A stretch of DNA of 64,000 nucleotides, taken from positions 4,503,190 through 4,567,189 of the forward strand of contig OZ024855.1 of assembly GCA_964017155.1 (NCBI GenBank). The letters are read 5' to 3'. Positions 50,701 to 63,029 of this stretch are shown here, piece after piece; the first letter of the stretch is position 1, and every line of letters starts with the position of its first letter. The notes under the pieces were generated by a model that saw only the letters and a list, made by a program, of their open reading frames with translations, was not told the DNA's origin and ran no database searches. The translations under genes and the position numbers were made by a program. This stretch comes from Oasisia sp. SBJ-2009. Lineage: Eukaryota > Annelida > Polychaeta > Sabellida > Siboglinidae.

Positions 50701-53700
50701 TCAGTATTGTGTCCTCCACTTTGGCAAAATTACTCTGTCAAATGAACTTATGTAAGCTAACTTACACACCCACAGTGCAACATACGTAATGCTATCTGAC
50801 GGACAACTAGTCATTCTGCAGGTTCCATATTTCATCAAGACAGATTCTTCTGGGTGCCAAGATGGATACGTAACTTCATAAGAAAAACGTGAAATTAATC
50901 AACGGCTGATGGCCCAAGGACATGACAGAACACAACAAAGGGCATCAACCTCATGGCATTGGAGGTGTTGCATAAACGGTGTTTCAAAGTGCAGTGGTAA
51001 TGTTGATTGTGTGTACTTCAGAAACTGGTGGACCGCCTGTACGGCATCCACAAGATCCACAACAACTACGGCCGTGTGTTCAGTGAGTGGAGCGCCATCG
51101 AGAAGGAGATGGCCGACAGTCTCCAGACCGCCGGACACTACATGGACGTGTAAGTCTTGTGATGACGTCTGTAAGTCTTGTGATGATGTCATGTTAGCTA
51201 GTCTACATCCACGCCTGGGACAACTTTCAGAGAGCATCAGGTCACAGAGTGATGGTGTTGCAAATTACTGTTCAGTTCTATCTGACTCTGGGAGGATGGT
51301 TGACTAGAAAAACGGTGCATTTCAAAACATTGAAGTAAATAACAAAAATATTTACCATTGTGTTTAAAAAATCCATCATTAATAATTTGTTATGCCAAAT
51401 TTATACAACGCTTTTTTCAGGCAATTAAGCTCGCTCAAATGCGCTGAATCAATAAAATGTAAAATAAAATAGTAAAAAACATAAAATTAAATAAATTGGT
51501 AGATCAGATATCAGTGATCCTCAGAACAAAGAACTAGAAAAAGGCGAGTAGACCATGACACCTGACAGGAGATGTACTTACGATGTTCCAAAGTTAGCCT
51601 TTTAATATACAGCATGAAAACGACAAATGCTGATGTCTTTAGATATGTCCAGTCACATGACAGTTGTTTGACACAGAAATGCGACAGACAAAAGTTGCAG
51701 TTCATTTTCAGACTATGTATACATAATTATAATTATGTACATGATATGAAAACTGTATTAATGATTTGAGGTAACGATCGGAGGAATGTGGAGTGTTGAC
51801 GAGACATATTATTGTAGATACGCGTCCTCCATAGACAGCCTACTGGAGGAGGAGGAGCAATTTGCTGACCAACTGAAGGAGTACTACGGCTTCGGGGACT
51901 CCCTCAGGTAAATCACCTACCGCCTCACTTCCACAGGGCAGCTTGGCTTATCCTGGGTGGCAGTAAATAGTGACGAAATAAAAGAGCGCAGTGGCTCAGG
52001 GGTAGAGCTTCGGACTCTCGACTACGAGAACCCGGGTTCGAATCCTGGCTGCGGTGTTAAAACCTTGGGCAAGTTTTTTCACTCTACATTGCTCCAGTTC
52101 ACTCAGCTGAATAAATGAGTACATGGCTATAGACAGTGGTGGATATGTGTATTAGCAGCCTTTGCGCATTAATTGTAGCATATGGCTGGATGCTTCCCAG
52201 AGAAGCCGAGATGGTGTCTGAATGAACAGGTCTGTCAGGGAAGTAAAGTGTAAAGTGCTTTGAATGGTCCTGAGGACTGATACTGCGCTATATAAGAACT
52301 TGCCTTTGCCTTTTACTTCTTTTTTGTAAAAAAAAAATCTAAGAAAAAGAGCATTATAATTAAAAAATAGTTATCATGATTAATCAGTTATCTCCACTAA
52401 AATAGATGCCTGGAGTAGTTCTTGATGATTTGAGGTTAGACTAATTGGCAAAAATATGTAAATACTGGCAACAAGTTTCTTCATCAAATTACGAAGGCAT
52501 ATACTAAAAGAGATGTATATTTGTAATGTAGTAAGAAAACGTGTATGAGTAAGTCAAGTAAATGGAGGTAGTCTACTGAATAAACCAGTCAGGTCTTACA
52601 TAGTGCAGTATCCAAACCATAGAATAACTAATACTGTGTGAAATGGACAAGGTTTACTTTCTACTATTATTACTTAATCCTCTTCATACCCACTGGCACA
52701 TAGGGTGGGAACAAGGGTACTTCACTTCACCTCACCTTGTTTGCAACCTGCTTTGCAGCCAGACACGATCTCGTTTCCCCACAGGTTTAAGTGCTGTTTT
52801 TGGGATGCTGTTATCTTTCTTGATACATGCCCATAGACAAGCTTTACCTGCAGATATTTGTGAAATAATTCTTTGACAGGAAACATGATATACTGCTATC
52901 AGGCTAACGTGTGGCATTTCACCATATTCTACCTTTGCAAAGGTATAATTGACCATGTTTTTCTATAAATAATAAACAGCCAGTAACCTTTGCTAATCTA
53001 GTGGTATTTTTGAATTACACAGGAATGTCTGCAGGAAGCAGGAGTTACTGCAACTTGACCTTGAAAAGGTCGAGGATGACCTTGCCTCGAAAACAGCCTA
53101 CCGGGAACAATATTGCTTAGGGGTGAGTTAATAATGTTATTGACTGATAAGGTTTTATGAGCAATTTTGTAATTGCAACTGGCACGTTTAAGTACATTTT
53201 TAACATCAATATTAGTGTATCATATTTTCCATTTTCTTATAGCAGGTTATTGTAAGAGGCAGGTTTTCTCTCAGTGGTGAATTTCATGTAACTGTTGCAG
53301 GATTAGCTGGTAGGATTGTCTCTCTGTCATGTATTAAATATAGTGATGTTTTCGACTTTAAATGACAGTTTACTGTTAGCTCACATAAAACATATTTAAT
53401 TATAAACAATATTTTTGTTAAAAGCATCACCCAAACTGGTATATTGTTTGTTAGTATAAGCAATATAATATGACACATATGAAATAAAATCTCCATGGGA
53501 CTTCCCACACACAGAATTACCCTTATCAGAACTTGTAAAATTAACTTGTTGCGGATGAGTGAAGTGTGTCTTATCTCATGATATACCTTCTTTCCTCATA
53601 GATATGACACATGGTAAACTTGGTCATGCCAAGATGAATAGTTTTTAAGATACGATAATAAGTTACTATTATCCATTTCCGGACCTGAATCTTACCCTTT

Positions 53701-54958
53701 GATGGCAGGCGTCTCTCGTGTTTCATACAACAGGTGCAGGGTAAGACGGCAGGCTTCTCTCTGAGTGGCATGAAGACCAAGTTATTTGGCCAAGACACGC
53801 CAGACCAGCGGGACCAGAAGATAAAGCAGCTGGATGAACAGATCAAAGACGCGGAAGAACAATTGAAGACGGCAACTACTGAGGCACAGTAAGTCCAGTT
53901 CTAAATATTTTATAAATTGTTTTAAATATTGCATTGGTATCACAGCAGTATACATGTACGTCAGTTCAAATGTCTGTAACTTGGTTTGGAACTATTGCAA
54001 GTCTTATGAAATGCTTGTTTTGTTAGAAGCACTAAAATACAACTAATATATAGCTTTAGAATGTTTCTAAAGTATTGTTATGTAAAACCATAATTTTGCA
54101 ACATTCGGTGGTGTGAATGAACTAAGTCACCTCAGTGTCACCTAATAAGTCACCTCAGTGTCACCTAATAAGTCACCTCAGTGTCACCTAATAAGTCACC
54201 TCAGTGTCACCTAATAAGTCACCTCAGTGTCACCTAATAAGTCACCTCAGTGTCACCTAATAAGTCACCTCAGTGTCACCTAATAAGCATGTTTATGTTG
54301 TGCTTTCTACGTCCCCAGAGATTTTGTCACTCTTGCACTGAGGGACATTGATAGATTCAAGCGGCAAAAAGCCAAGGACATGAAAGATATATTCACAAAC
54401 TATGCCATCATGCAGATAGACCGGTGTAAAAAGGTAAGAAAAAATTAATAATGTCGTCATGCTAACATACTGATATAACAAGGTCAGACACAAACTATGC
54501 CATCTTACAGATAGACCGGTGTAAAAACATGAGACAAAATTAATACTGTTATCATTCTAACATACTGGTATAACAAGTAAGACACAAACTATGCCATCTT
54601 GTAGATAGATTTCTGTAAAAAGAAATTTTTAAGGAAACAACATCATGGTTTAAACATAATTTTATGTGGCGTAAATTAAGCGTCATGTGCAGATAGAATG
54701 TTGAATAAATTAATGTATAAACATGATACATTTGGTAATTTTAAGTGTTGGATGCAACGTGAGGAAAGCTATGTTAGCAACAGTGAGACCGTATATGTTG
54801 TGTTAAATCACTTAAATGGCACTGGCCCTCCTGTGAAATGACCATGTCCACTCCGGCATACTGAACGTGTGTGGTCAGACAGTCATCCTGTTTACGTATG
54901 ATTCCAGGGCATTGCTGTGTGGCAGAATGCAAGAGATGTTGCATTTGCCAAGTTGTGA
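46049..54958 (+). CDS. SNX4: Sorting nexin 4 (13 exons)
   Basis: Exons: 46049-46138, 46577-46686, 47044-47182, 47859-47936, 48329-48400, 48975-49022, 50355-50483, 51022-51149, 51818-51907, 53023-53122, 53734-53888, 54319-54433, 54908-54958. All are GT-AG, phases close, 1305 nt, 434 aa (human SNX4 450). SNX4 is a PX-BAR sorting nexin that binds PI3P on early endosomes and recycles receptors and autophagy cargo. The variable N-terminus is short (about 1-30). The PX domain (about 31-170) has the phosphoinositide-binding LWRRYNEFELL (residues 84-94) and PPLPEKR (107-113), then RRRIGLENFLLRVASH. The BAR coiled-coil region (about 185-434) includes NYGRVFSEWSAIEKEM and TKLFGQ, close to vertebrate SNX4. 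The start is the first ATG in the exon with the fitting donor. The gene diverges from ALIX. Confidence 0.95.
49095..49905 (+). mobile_element. LINE reverse transcriptase fragment in SNX4 intron 6
   Basis: Starting about 75 bp after exon 6, broken frames encode the second half of a CR1/L2-like reverse transcriptase: SGTLQGYVLSLLLYSLFTND, the catalytic FADD box, NNLQLNACKT, a FKFLG motif, and a thumb-like KKAQQRRLYFLSKLKKFG segment. At least two frameshifts and internal stops separate these parts, and endonuclease and N-terminal polymerase regions are missing. It is a dead insertion in sense orientation. Confidence 0.85.
51982..52330 (+). mobile_element. tRNA-derived SINE, copy 3
   Basis: Head AGCGCAGTGGCTCAGGGGTA and B box GGTTCGAATCC are identical to copy 2. 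The body and the GCGCTATATAAGAACTTGCC tail are conserved. It lies about 75 bp past SNX4 exon 9 in sense orientation. Confidence 0.88.
54115..54288 (+). repeat. 23-bp array 30 nt upstream of SNX4 exon 12
   Basis: Seven to eight almost perfect copies of CTAATAAGTCACCTCAGTGT plus CAC. Each contains a branch-point-like CTAAT and a pyrimidine-poor CCTCAG acceptor-like site, and the array ends just before the true acceptor (exon start 54319). Confidence 0.92.
54385..54625 (+). repeat. Triplicated 3' end of SNX4 exon 12
   Basis: The exon 12 end and donor region (ACAAACTATGCCATC through TGTAAAAAG and the first 60 nt of intron) is followed by two further copies at about 54485-54580 and 54583-54625+. 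The donor GTAAGA is lost in copy 2 (ATGAGA) and unclear in copy 3, so the copies look like non-functional exon echoes. Confidence 0.85.
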
Positions 54959-55412
54959 AATCTCGTCCACGTGAGGACGTCTATCTCCAGCACAACCAGA
55001 TGAACCAGTCATGTGACACCAATGTCATTTGTCTCGCTCAGCAGTCAGCTGTCCCCAAGCCCCAGAGGTGCATAGGGGGTGACCCTCTCAGAAGTCTTCT
55101 GTGTTGTCTTTGACTTTCCGTATGTAAATGTTTGTATTTATACAGATGAATCTGTATTACTCAGCAGTCAGCACTGGAGATATTTTATACACAAGTTGTG
55201 AAAATATGAATATGCTAATCTGTGATTGGATTATATATAATAGAAATTGCAACTTACAGTGTATTGTAGTAATCCAGACATATTTGGGAGGTGCTTTAAA
55301 ACACTGGGGAATCTCTATACTCTTAACAATTAATGGACAAATAACTATGCATAACAATCATACTTTTCTTAAGTCAGGTTTGGAAATGTTTTATATAGTA
55401 GAAATTATATGC

Positions 55413-55418
55413 AATAAA
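55413..55418 (+). terminator. Possible SNX4 polyadenylation signal
   Basis: An AATAAA 455 nt after the SNX4 stop. It is the first canonical hexamer I noticed downstream; cleavage there is inference. Confidence 0.4.
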
Positions 55419-58400
55419 ATGAATATTATCGACAACAGAATATGATTAAAATGCTTTGTGAGAGAGATGCTCAGTCACAGACATGAAATGTCTTACTCTA
55501 TTGCAAAGGTACTGTTTACCTGTAATCAGTATGGATTTTCTTAAACCTGACAGGTTAACAGATGTGGGAGACATTCCGTGTTGTTCTGTGTGCTTAGCTA
55601 GGAATGTTTATGAAAGGATATGAGTTGCATTTGTCAAGTTTGTCACACGCATGTTCTCGTTGCATGTCATCACAGAAGTGTCGCAAGATCCAGTCAGTAC
55701 TTTCTGATTAGCACAGTGGTCTCTTTTGTTGTGTGAGGCAAACTGTATGGTATGCGGTTAGAAATGTGAACTAACTGATGTCACCCGTCTCAAAAATGAA
55801 TTCTACAGGTGGTACTATTTAGCAGCACTGCCAGTGAAAGCAGGATGGAACATTATTCATAGCCCAGCAACATGGAGAATACGTTTTGTAAAGTTACATT
55901 ACTTTTCTGACTGTTCTTTTCGATGAAAAGGGTCACTTTGTTAACAAGATATTGTTAATCACATGCTTATCTGACGGTGAAAGCATATTGTTCTCAGCTG
56001 TGTGAAAACCATTCATCTTATTGATGTGCAAACAGCATAGCAACTTTTTTTGCTGAAGTCTGGAAATTAGTACTTAAAATGAAGTACAACTGCATTGTTT
56101 CATAACGGGTTGATTGCAGCCACTTGTAGGTTCAGCATAGGTATCTTGTTGTATATAAAGACAATTGATATAATATAATAGTGCATCTGGGTTATTTAGT
56201 AAAAGCAGGTTTCAGCTGATCTGTACACTTTATGCGAGTTAATTACTGTTGCATGTTTACAACTACTGTGTAGCTATAATTGGTAATATTGTAATTATTT
56301 ACAAAATATTATTATCACTTGTTCATAGTAAGTAGCCTTTCGTTACTTCAGGAAAATAATATTTGAAATGTGATCAGTGGTAGTTAACACATATGTTGTC
56401 GGATAAGTGACTCACCAATTGATGCATTTTACTTGGTGGTGTGGAAGTCGAGCAAAGAATAATTTCATGTATATGATGAGTTATAGATATGTGTACATTA
56501 ATTAGAACAGCATACTTTCAGCCGAGACAACACGTGTTTAAAACTTTTTCGTACCAAATCAAAACGTTTGCAGTTGTGTTAGCTGCACATTGCCTTTGCT
56601 CATTTGTGTGTGTTGACCAAGTACCTGGCCACAAGCAGTGAAGCATGAATGATTGTGAATGGCTGAATACTTCTCAAAGATGTTGAGAGTGTTTGAATGG
56701 CCTGGTGTACCAGCTGGTGAATGTAAACTGTGTAGTGCTTTGATCAGTCCTATATGGACTTCACACAACTATCTAAGAACTGTCCTTGACATACAAGCTG
56801 CAGTCACTGCCATGTGTGATACCTGTTGCAATTAAGCAATACCCTGTCATGTTGTCACGATCCACTGATGCTCTCTCACCCCGCTCTGGGGCCAGTTTCA
56901 TAAAGCCTTGTACATTTACGCGCAATTATGTGGTCTACTGATCGCAGCTAACAGCAACTAGTCTATGTAGCTCATGGCCGGTTTCATGATGTCAATTTAG
57001 CATTCGTGTCACTAACTCAACGTACACTTGACCTAATTAGGTTGCGGTGGGAAATCCCAGTAGGCCCTATGAAACCGGGGGCCTGAAAATAGCCACACTG
57101 GAATGTCGGCTGTGAGAGTTATGTGTCTGTTTGTATATGTGAGTATTTATTTCAGGACTTGTAAAATGTTGTTAAATTTGTGTAATTATATATGATCATA
57201 CCCAACCATTGTGGGTTTATGTGTATATTATGAAGGAATATTAAAACTGCCATTTCTGTCTCTTACACATTGTGTTTATTATCATTGTAGAAGTGTCATT
57301 GTGTCACTAACTTCTTGGATTCTGATTCCACTCACATTATGGTGGTTCCAGTTCTGATTCCAAGAAAATTCTGATTTCACCAAAAAAATTGATTGCATTT
57401 AAACTACTTTCATGTCGACCGATTTCAGTTCCGAAATTGGAGTTAGATAAAGGCCAGAATTAGTCTTTGATTCCGGAATTGGAATCACCCCAGGGCAAGC
57501 AGACGTGCAGTCAACCAAATGGATACCTCAAATTTATTGCCCCAATAGAATATTGTCGACACTTGCAACAGTAACAATTTTATTACTAAACATGGATCAA
57601 CTACACAAAGCATTTATGTAAATATGTAAAATGCTGAAGAGTCTAATGATATTTGACAATTTTGAACACCTTGAACAAAAATAAGGCACAGCGTAGGGGG
57701 CCAAACTGAAAATCAGTCATATTTTACATTTGCATAATCTAATTTATTACTTATTACACTGTATAATTCAAAAACGACCATAATTGATTTAATTTTCTTC
57801 CAATCACTTCTACAATAACATTGTATTTTTATGTAAAAATATAGATAAATGTTATCAATCCTGGTTCTGCTTTAGTAAACGAACGTCTATGTATTTTACA
57901 ATCCAAAATTACTGTAATGTCAATTTGCATTGTTTCACTCGCTAGACGGCGCCACTGCACCAATTCATACAGGTAGTGCGCTTCATGCAAAGCCTTAGTC
58001 TAATTAGCAAACCCTCTGAGCTTATCTCATTCTCTTCAACCATATACAGTCGTATGCCCGCTTTTGAACACCAAGCCAATCTAGAAGAGATCGCAGGAAG
58101 TTGTCTCCGCAGGGTGGTGAAAACAACCCGCGTGCATTATTACCTAACATATTTTTGTTTTGCGAAATTATACAAACACATCGTGTTCCACACGGAGAAA
58201 CATGATCGATTGCCTGTTTGATGGGAACTCTCACGTTGATATGCGATTAATACATGAACAAGTTGTATACGTATAATCGTAAAATTCGACAGTGAAACAG
58301 CAGAACCCACCAGTGACATAACTCATATAACTATCACACACCATGGCCGTCATTGTGTACATTCCGGAAAAGAAAAACGAAAAGTAACAAACTCAGCTCT

Positions 58401-58427
58401 TAAATTAATACATTTTGGCGGTTTACA
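55419..58427. other. Intergenic between SNX4 and the next gene
   Basis: AT-rich DNA with a decayed SINE-like tail near 56640-56790 (AGTGCTTTGATCAGTCCTAT...CTATCTAAGAACTG). A frame of 81 codons at 57976-58221 resembles nothing known. No gene is called. Confidence 0.5.
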
Positions 58428-61400
58428 CTAATCTGTCAGTCCGATGTATTCGCAGACGATAAACACAGCAGAAATGCAGTTGAATGCAATCATTCCATTG
58501 TAGCGCTGAATCTGCACCACCATAGCGATAAAACCAAGAATCATCCCGAGGTAATACCTGGTGGCACTCGTCCGCTCGGCCATTAGACACACGTACAGAA
58601 AGGCCACCGAAAATAAAACGAAGTTTGCTAGTTTTCCAGCCAGGAACAAAATGGCGCCCAGGAGAAGTAGGCCAAAGAGCGCGTACGGCACGCCGGTGAG
58701 GAGCAGGTAGTTTTTCCGTTCCGCTTCGAACCGATGACGGCATTCGGCAAGTTTCGTCTGCAGTGCTCGGTGTTCTCCGTCAATCTTCGCCAGCTCTCGT
58801 CGGTATTCCTCGAGCGTCTGTAAACCAATATATTTATTATAATATGCGTATCACATCGACACCGTGAAAAAGACCTAATGTAATATTTCCAAAATATGGC
58901 GACGTGGCTTCAGTTTATCTTCTTTCTCTGACATGTAAAAGCATTGATAATTCAGCTCACGCAAACGCATACACAGTTTTACACACGCATACGCACGCGT
59001 GAACACGTGTACACCTACACTACAAACATACACGCACGCACACACGGTGATTATGTGTTGCCATGTTGACTGTTTTGTGGTGTAAATGCAGATGATGGAT
59101 AAAGTTGTACCTGAGCCGACTGTCTGGATGCTGTGGCTGCTGCTATACACACGGCTCCAACGGGCACGCTGCCCGTTGCTGAGAGCGCTACAAACACATC
59201 ACCGCCGCCATTAGTTCTCCTCAGATACGATGGTCTTAGGTCTTAGGTGTATTTACCTCCAAACAGCCCAAACTTGGGCTACCGCAGGAGTTCTTCTCTA
59301 GAATTAGTGAGTCCACTACAGGTTACACATTTACCCCCTGTGTGGGATCTTTTACTTCCCCTGGCATAGCCACCAGATAGAAGGGACCACCGGCTTTTAG
59401 TGTCTCTTCCGAAAGACACAGGCAAATGTGGGGTGAACGAAATTGCCTAAGTTTCGAAACGGCGGTAGGTGGGATTGAACCACCGTTCCCTCGATTGACA
59501 GTCCGGCGCTCTACCGCGCGACCATCGCTCCCCACGATGCGTCTCCTACACATGCCTACGCGTCGAACTGTTATTTTCAGAAAGAATTGTCTATGTATAG
59601 TTGCCTAATTTGATAATATATTTCCCTTATCTTTCTGTTTTAAAATTATCCATTTCTTAAAAATATATGTTTTTCTAAACAATGATTGTGAACAGACGCA
59701 TTTAATCAATTCGATTTCGTTCGGATGTTGAAACCTTTAAGAGAGTCATCCAATAAGTCAGAGTTTCTCACCAAGTCCCGTCAGTAGACTGACGTAGTAG
59801 AGCAGGTTTGCCAGGAACGACTTTCCAGCCACGTGTTCGTCGATCTCTACGAGCAGAGCGCGTGCGCGACCGAGCTGGTCCTCGCACGTGCGGATCTCAG
59901 CGGATATCCGGTTCATGCGGAAGGCAAGACGACAGGTGGCGAACCAGCCAATCGCCTCCCGCCGCTCGATGACGCCCTAGCAATAACGATGCCAGAAGTG
60001 ACGTCAGTCAACAATATTACCGGAATGTTCCCTGCCAACGCCATGTAAGTAAACCGCAGTGAAATACTTTATCATATTTAATGGTAAAACATCGCCAGCA
60101 CAAGGAGGGGATCTAGTGAGGGTGATCTAGATTCAAGAGGGGTCATAACCACCAATTGCTCCACGCCAACATTTCTCTATGGCTTGGTTAAGCTGAACTG
60201 GAGCTTCAGCGCGGCTCTGGAGGAGGGAATGCTGTTTTGTCTTTTAACTTTTTAAAGTTCACCAACACTTTCAGTTGCACCGCGGGGACTCGCTAAGTAC
60301 TGGGACCGTTCCAAATGTCAGGAGGGAAGCGGCGTACTACGGGGATATTGCAAAGGTCTAGGGGTACATTAGGCTAAAGCGGGCATAGCGTGGACAAATT
60401 CTAAATGTGCACGAGCCCCCAGGCACCCCGGATTTACCTATAAGCATAGTGGTAAAACTGACTCATCCATTGCGTGTGTGTGTGCGTGTGTGCGTGTGTG
60501 CGTGTGTGCGTGTGCGCGTGTGCGCGTGTGCGTGTGCGTATGCGTGCGTGCACATTTGTATAAACTAATTGATTTGGTTTCAATTAATGTTCTACATTTA
60601 CGAAGAGTCTGCTGAATAAGACAGTTACATATAAACTTGTTCATACCTCCAAAAGAGTAAGATGTGTCTGATAAGAGCACAGCTGCAAAGAACTCCTACG
60701 ATACCTCCAAAAGTTCGTCGATTCTATGTCCGAGATCTTCAACGCTGGCGCCGACCGAAATGATCTTCGCTCGGATGTCCTTCATGAACTCGACGAGCTC
60801 CGCGCGAGCCGTGTCGTCGACGAGGAAGTGTTGGGTGATCGTCTGTGTGATCTTGTACGTGTTCGTCAGGTTGGTGTACTTCTCCACGCTCGATATGGCC
60901 CGCTACAAGTTAGAGAGTTAAATTACCCAATCTGATTCACAACTGCACGGTCTGCAAATGCAGCCACGAGACTAGCCTCGGTTAACCAGACTCCGTGAGG
61001 TGGCAGCACTTTTCAGCCTTCAACTCCCTCTTCTCGGCGAAGTTACGCGGCCGAGAGACAGTCGGTTAAGCGTATATACCACGTTTATGCCACGTATGGA
61101 TGAAATGTTTGAGTTGAGCATGTCACAACTACGGAAGGCCTTTCTTTCCAACCACTAACCAGCTGTGTCATACTCTTTATATTGCTCAAACGTTGCGCAT
61201 AGGATGATGTTTAAGGCGGCCTTACCCCATACTAAGGTAAAGACGCTGATTGGCTCTAAGGCGTAATTTGAAATACAAATTAAACAAGGATTCCCTTTTT
61301 ATCAAATAATACTATGTTATACAACTATTCAAATTAAACTGATACATATATATATTTCACACAAAAAATAAACATAAATAAAAAGGTATCTTTTTTTGTT

Positions 61401-61904
61401 TTTCACTTTTATGTTCGACATTTTGTGTGTGCATATTATGACTTAGTTTCGTTATCAAAGCATACACGTTATATAAAAATGTATTGTTATTATACATGTA
61501 AAATTGTGAACTAAATCAAAACAGTGATGCCGTTTGTCGGCTTCGAGCAGTGACACTACACAAGAGTTACATAAGCAAAGCATTCGTTTCACCATACTAT
61601 CTTCTCGGCGAAGTTACTCAGCCGAGCGAGAGTCGGTCAAGCGAGACCAGGTAGACACACCTATAACCAGGCGTACAGGGCCTACATGATAAATGATAAT
61701 TACCTGCACATACGGCAATATTTGGCCGAAGCCTTTGATGCCGGCGGCCACATCTCCCCTCCTGAGTAGGCGTGACGTGTTCTTGAGGAAGTGACGTATG
61801 GTCAGCCACTCGTCGTCTTCCGGCACCTTCTCCAGGAGACTGTCCGACACTCCGGCCAACTGACCCGCCCACCGCACGGCCCATGTGAAGGCCACAGCCG
61901 CCAT
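58428..61904 (-). CDS. Unrecognised multi-pass membrane protein (5 exons)
   Basis: Exons on the minus strand: 61904-61704, 60902-60705, 59976-59772, 59187-59111, 58817-58428. All have good GT-AG sites and fitting phases (1071 nt, 356 aa). I do not recognise the family. The N-terminal two thirds (1-183) look soluble and helical with many charged residues and no signal peptide. A hydrophobic stretch at about 184-222, rich in glycine, alanine and serine, could be one or two membrane segments. A charged helix follows at 228-264. The C-terminus (265-352) holds four hydrophobic segments: about 270-287, 291-306, 315-326 and 333-350. The arrangement suggests a membrane-anchored helical protein of an internal membrane. 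The start is the first ATG of the first exon; an upstream non-coding exon cannot be excluded. Function unknown. Confidence 0.72.
59215..59545 (-). mobile_element. Second tRNA-derived SINE family
   Basis: On the minus strand a tRNA-like head (about 59535-59455) has GATGGTCGCGCGGTAGAGCG as D-arm/A-box and GGTTCAATCCC as B box. The loop CTGTCAA would give a GTC (Asp-like) anticodon. A body follows with GGGGAAGTAAAAGATCCCAC. The head is too imperfect and too tightly joined to a non-tRNA body for a functional tRNA gene. It lies in the unknown gene's intron 3, sense. Confidence 0.7.
60469..60552. repeat. (GTGC/GT)n microsatellite
   Basis: Mixed GTGTGC repeats in intron 2 of the unknown gene. Confidence 0.9.
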
Positions 61905-61949
61905 GGTCGACCGTCGGTGTGAGGTGACCTCTGTCGGGGTAGGCGATGT

Positions 61950-62720
61950 GCTCGCTTACTATCACCGACGTCCTTGTCGACTATTAGCGATGTCTTGGCC
62001 GACTATCACCGATGTGTTGGCCGACTATCACCGATGTCTTGATAGATTATCACCGATGTATTGGCCGACTATCACCGATGTCTTAATAGATTATCACCGA
62101 TGTATTGGCCGACTATCACCGATGTCTTGGCTGACTATCACCGATGTCTTGGCCGACTATCACCGATATCTTGATAGACTATCACAGATGCCTTGGCCGA
62201 CTATCACCGATGTCTTGATAGATTATAACCGATGTATTGGCCGACTATCACGGATGTGTTGGCCGACTATCACCGATGTCTTGATAGATTATAACCGATG
62301 TATTGACCGACTATCATGGATGTGTTGGCCGACTATCACCGATGTCTTGATAGATTATAACCGATGTATTGACCGACTATCACGGATGTGTTGGCCGACT
62401 ATCACCGATGTCTTGATAGATTATAACCGATGTATTGACCGACTATCACGGATGTGTTGGCTGACTATCACCGATGTATTGACCGACTATCACCGATGTA
62501 TTGGCTGACTATCACCGATGTATTGACCGACTATCACCGATGTCTTGATAGACTATCACCGATGTATTGGCCGACTATCACCGATGTCTTGGCCGACTAT
62601 CACCGATGTCTTGATAGACTATCACCGATGTATTGGCTGACTATCACCGATGTATTGACCGACTATCACCGATGTCTTGATAGACTATCACAGATGTCTT
62701 GTTTGATTTTCATTGATGTT
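61950..62720. repeat. 22-bp minisatellite at the 5' end of the unknown gene
   Basis: About 33 copies of ACCGATGTCTTGGCCGACTA plus TC, with CTTGATAGATTAT variants that alternate to give a higher-order pattern. It starts about 50 bp upstream of the ATG at 61904, so it lies in the 5' UTR or promoter. All three plus-strand frames are open because 22 bp cycles through frames without stops. Confidence 0.93.
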
Positions 62721-63029
62721 GTGACCAGTTATCAGTGATATGCCTATAGTGGTCACACGCATCATTGGAGCGGGTCATAAATTCCTGGAACACACAGAAT
62801 ATAAAGTACTTTTTTAATGTTGTCACACAATAATTGAGGAACATTTTATTGTGAATTACGTGCCCGCAACGTATATAGGTATCATGTTGTGTGCTACATA
62901 GACCTACCCACCATTTACGAAAATATATCATGTGTACATCGTTCCCGCCACATTATCACGTGCTAGGCGTCCACCGCGCTGGGAACGTAAGGCCTATCTA
63001 ACGCAGCATCGTGTCAGATACAAAATTCA
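62721..63029. other. Intergenic, nothing seen
   Basis: AT-rich then mixed sequence with no recognised feature. Confidence 0.4.

Noticed and set aside
59455..59535. Functional tRNA-Asp gene
   Set aside because: The tRNA-like head runs directly into a SINE body and its arms pair imperfectly, so a SINE is the better call.
61885..62738. Plus-strand 207- and 94-codon repeat proteins
   Set aside because: Reading of the 22-bp minisatellite, which is open in every frame.
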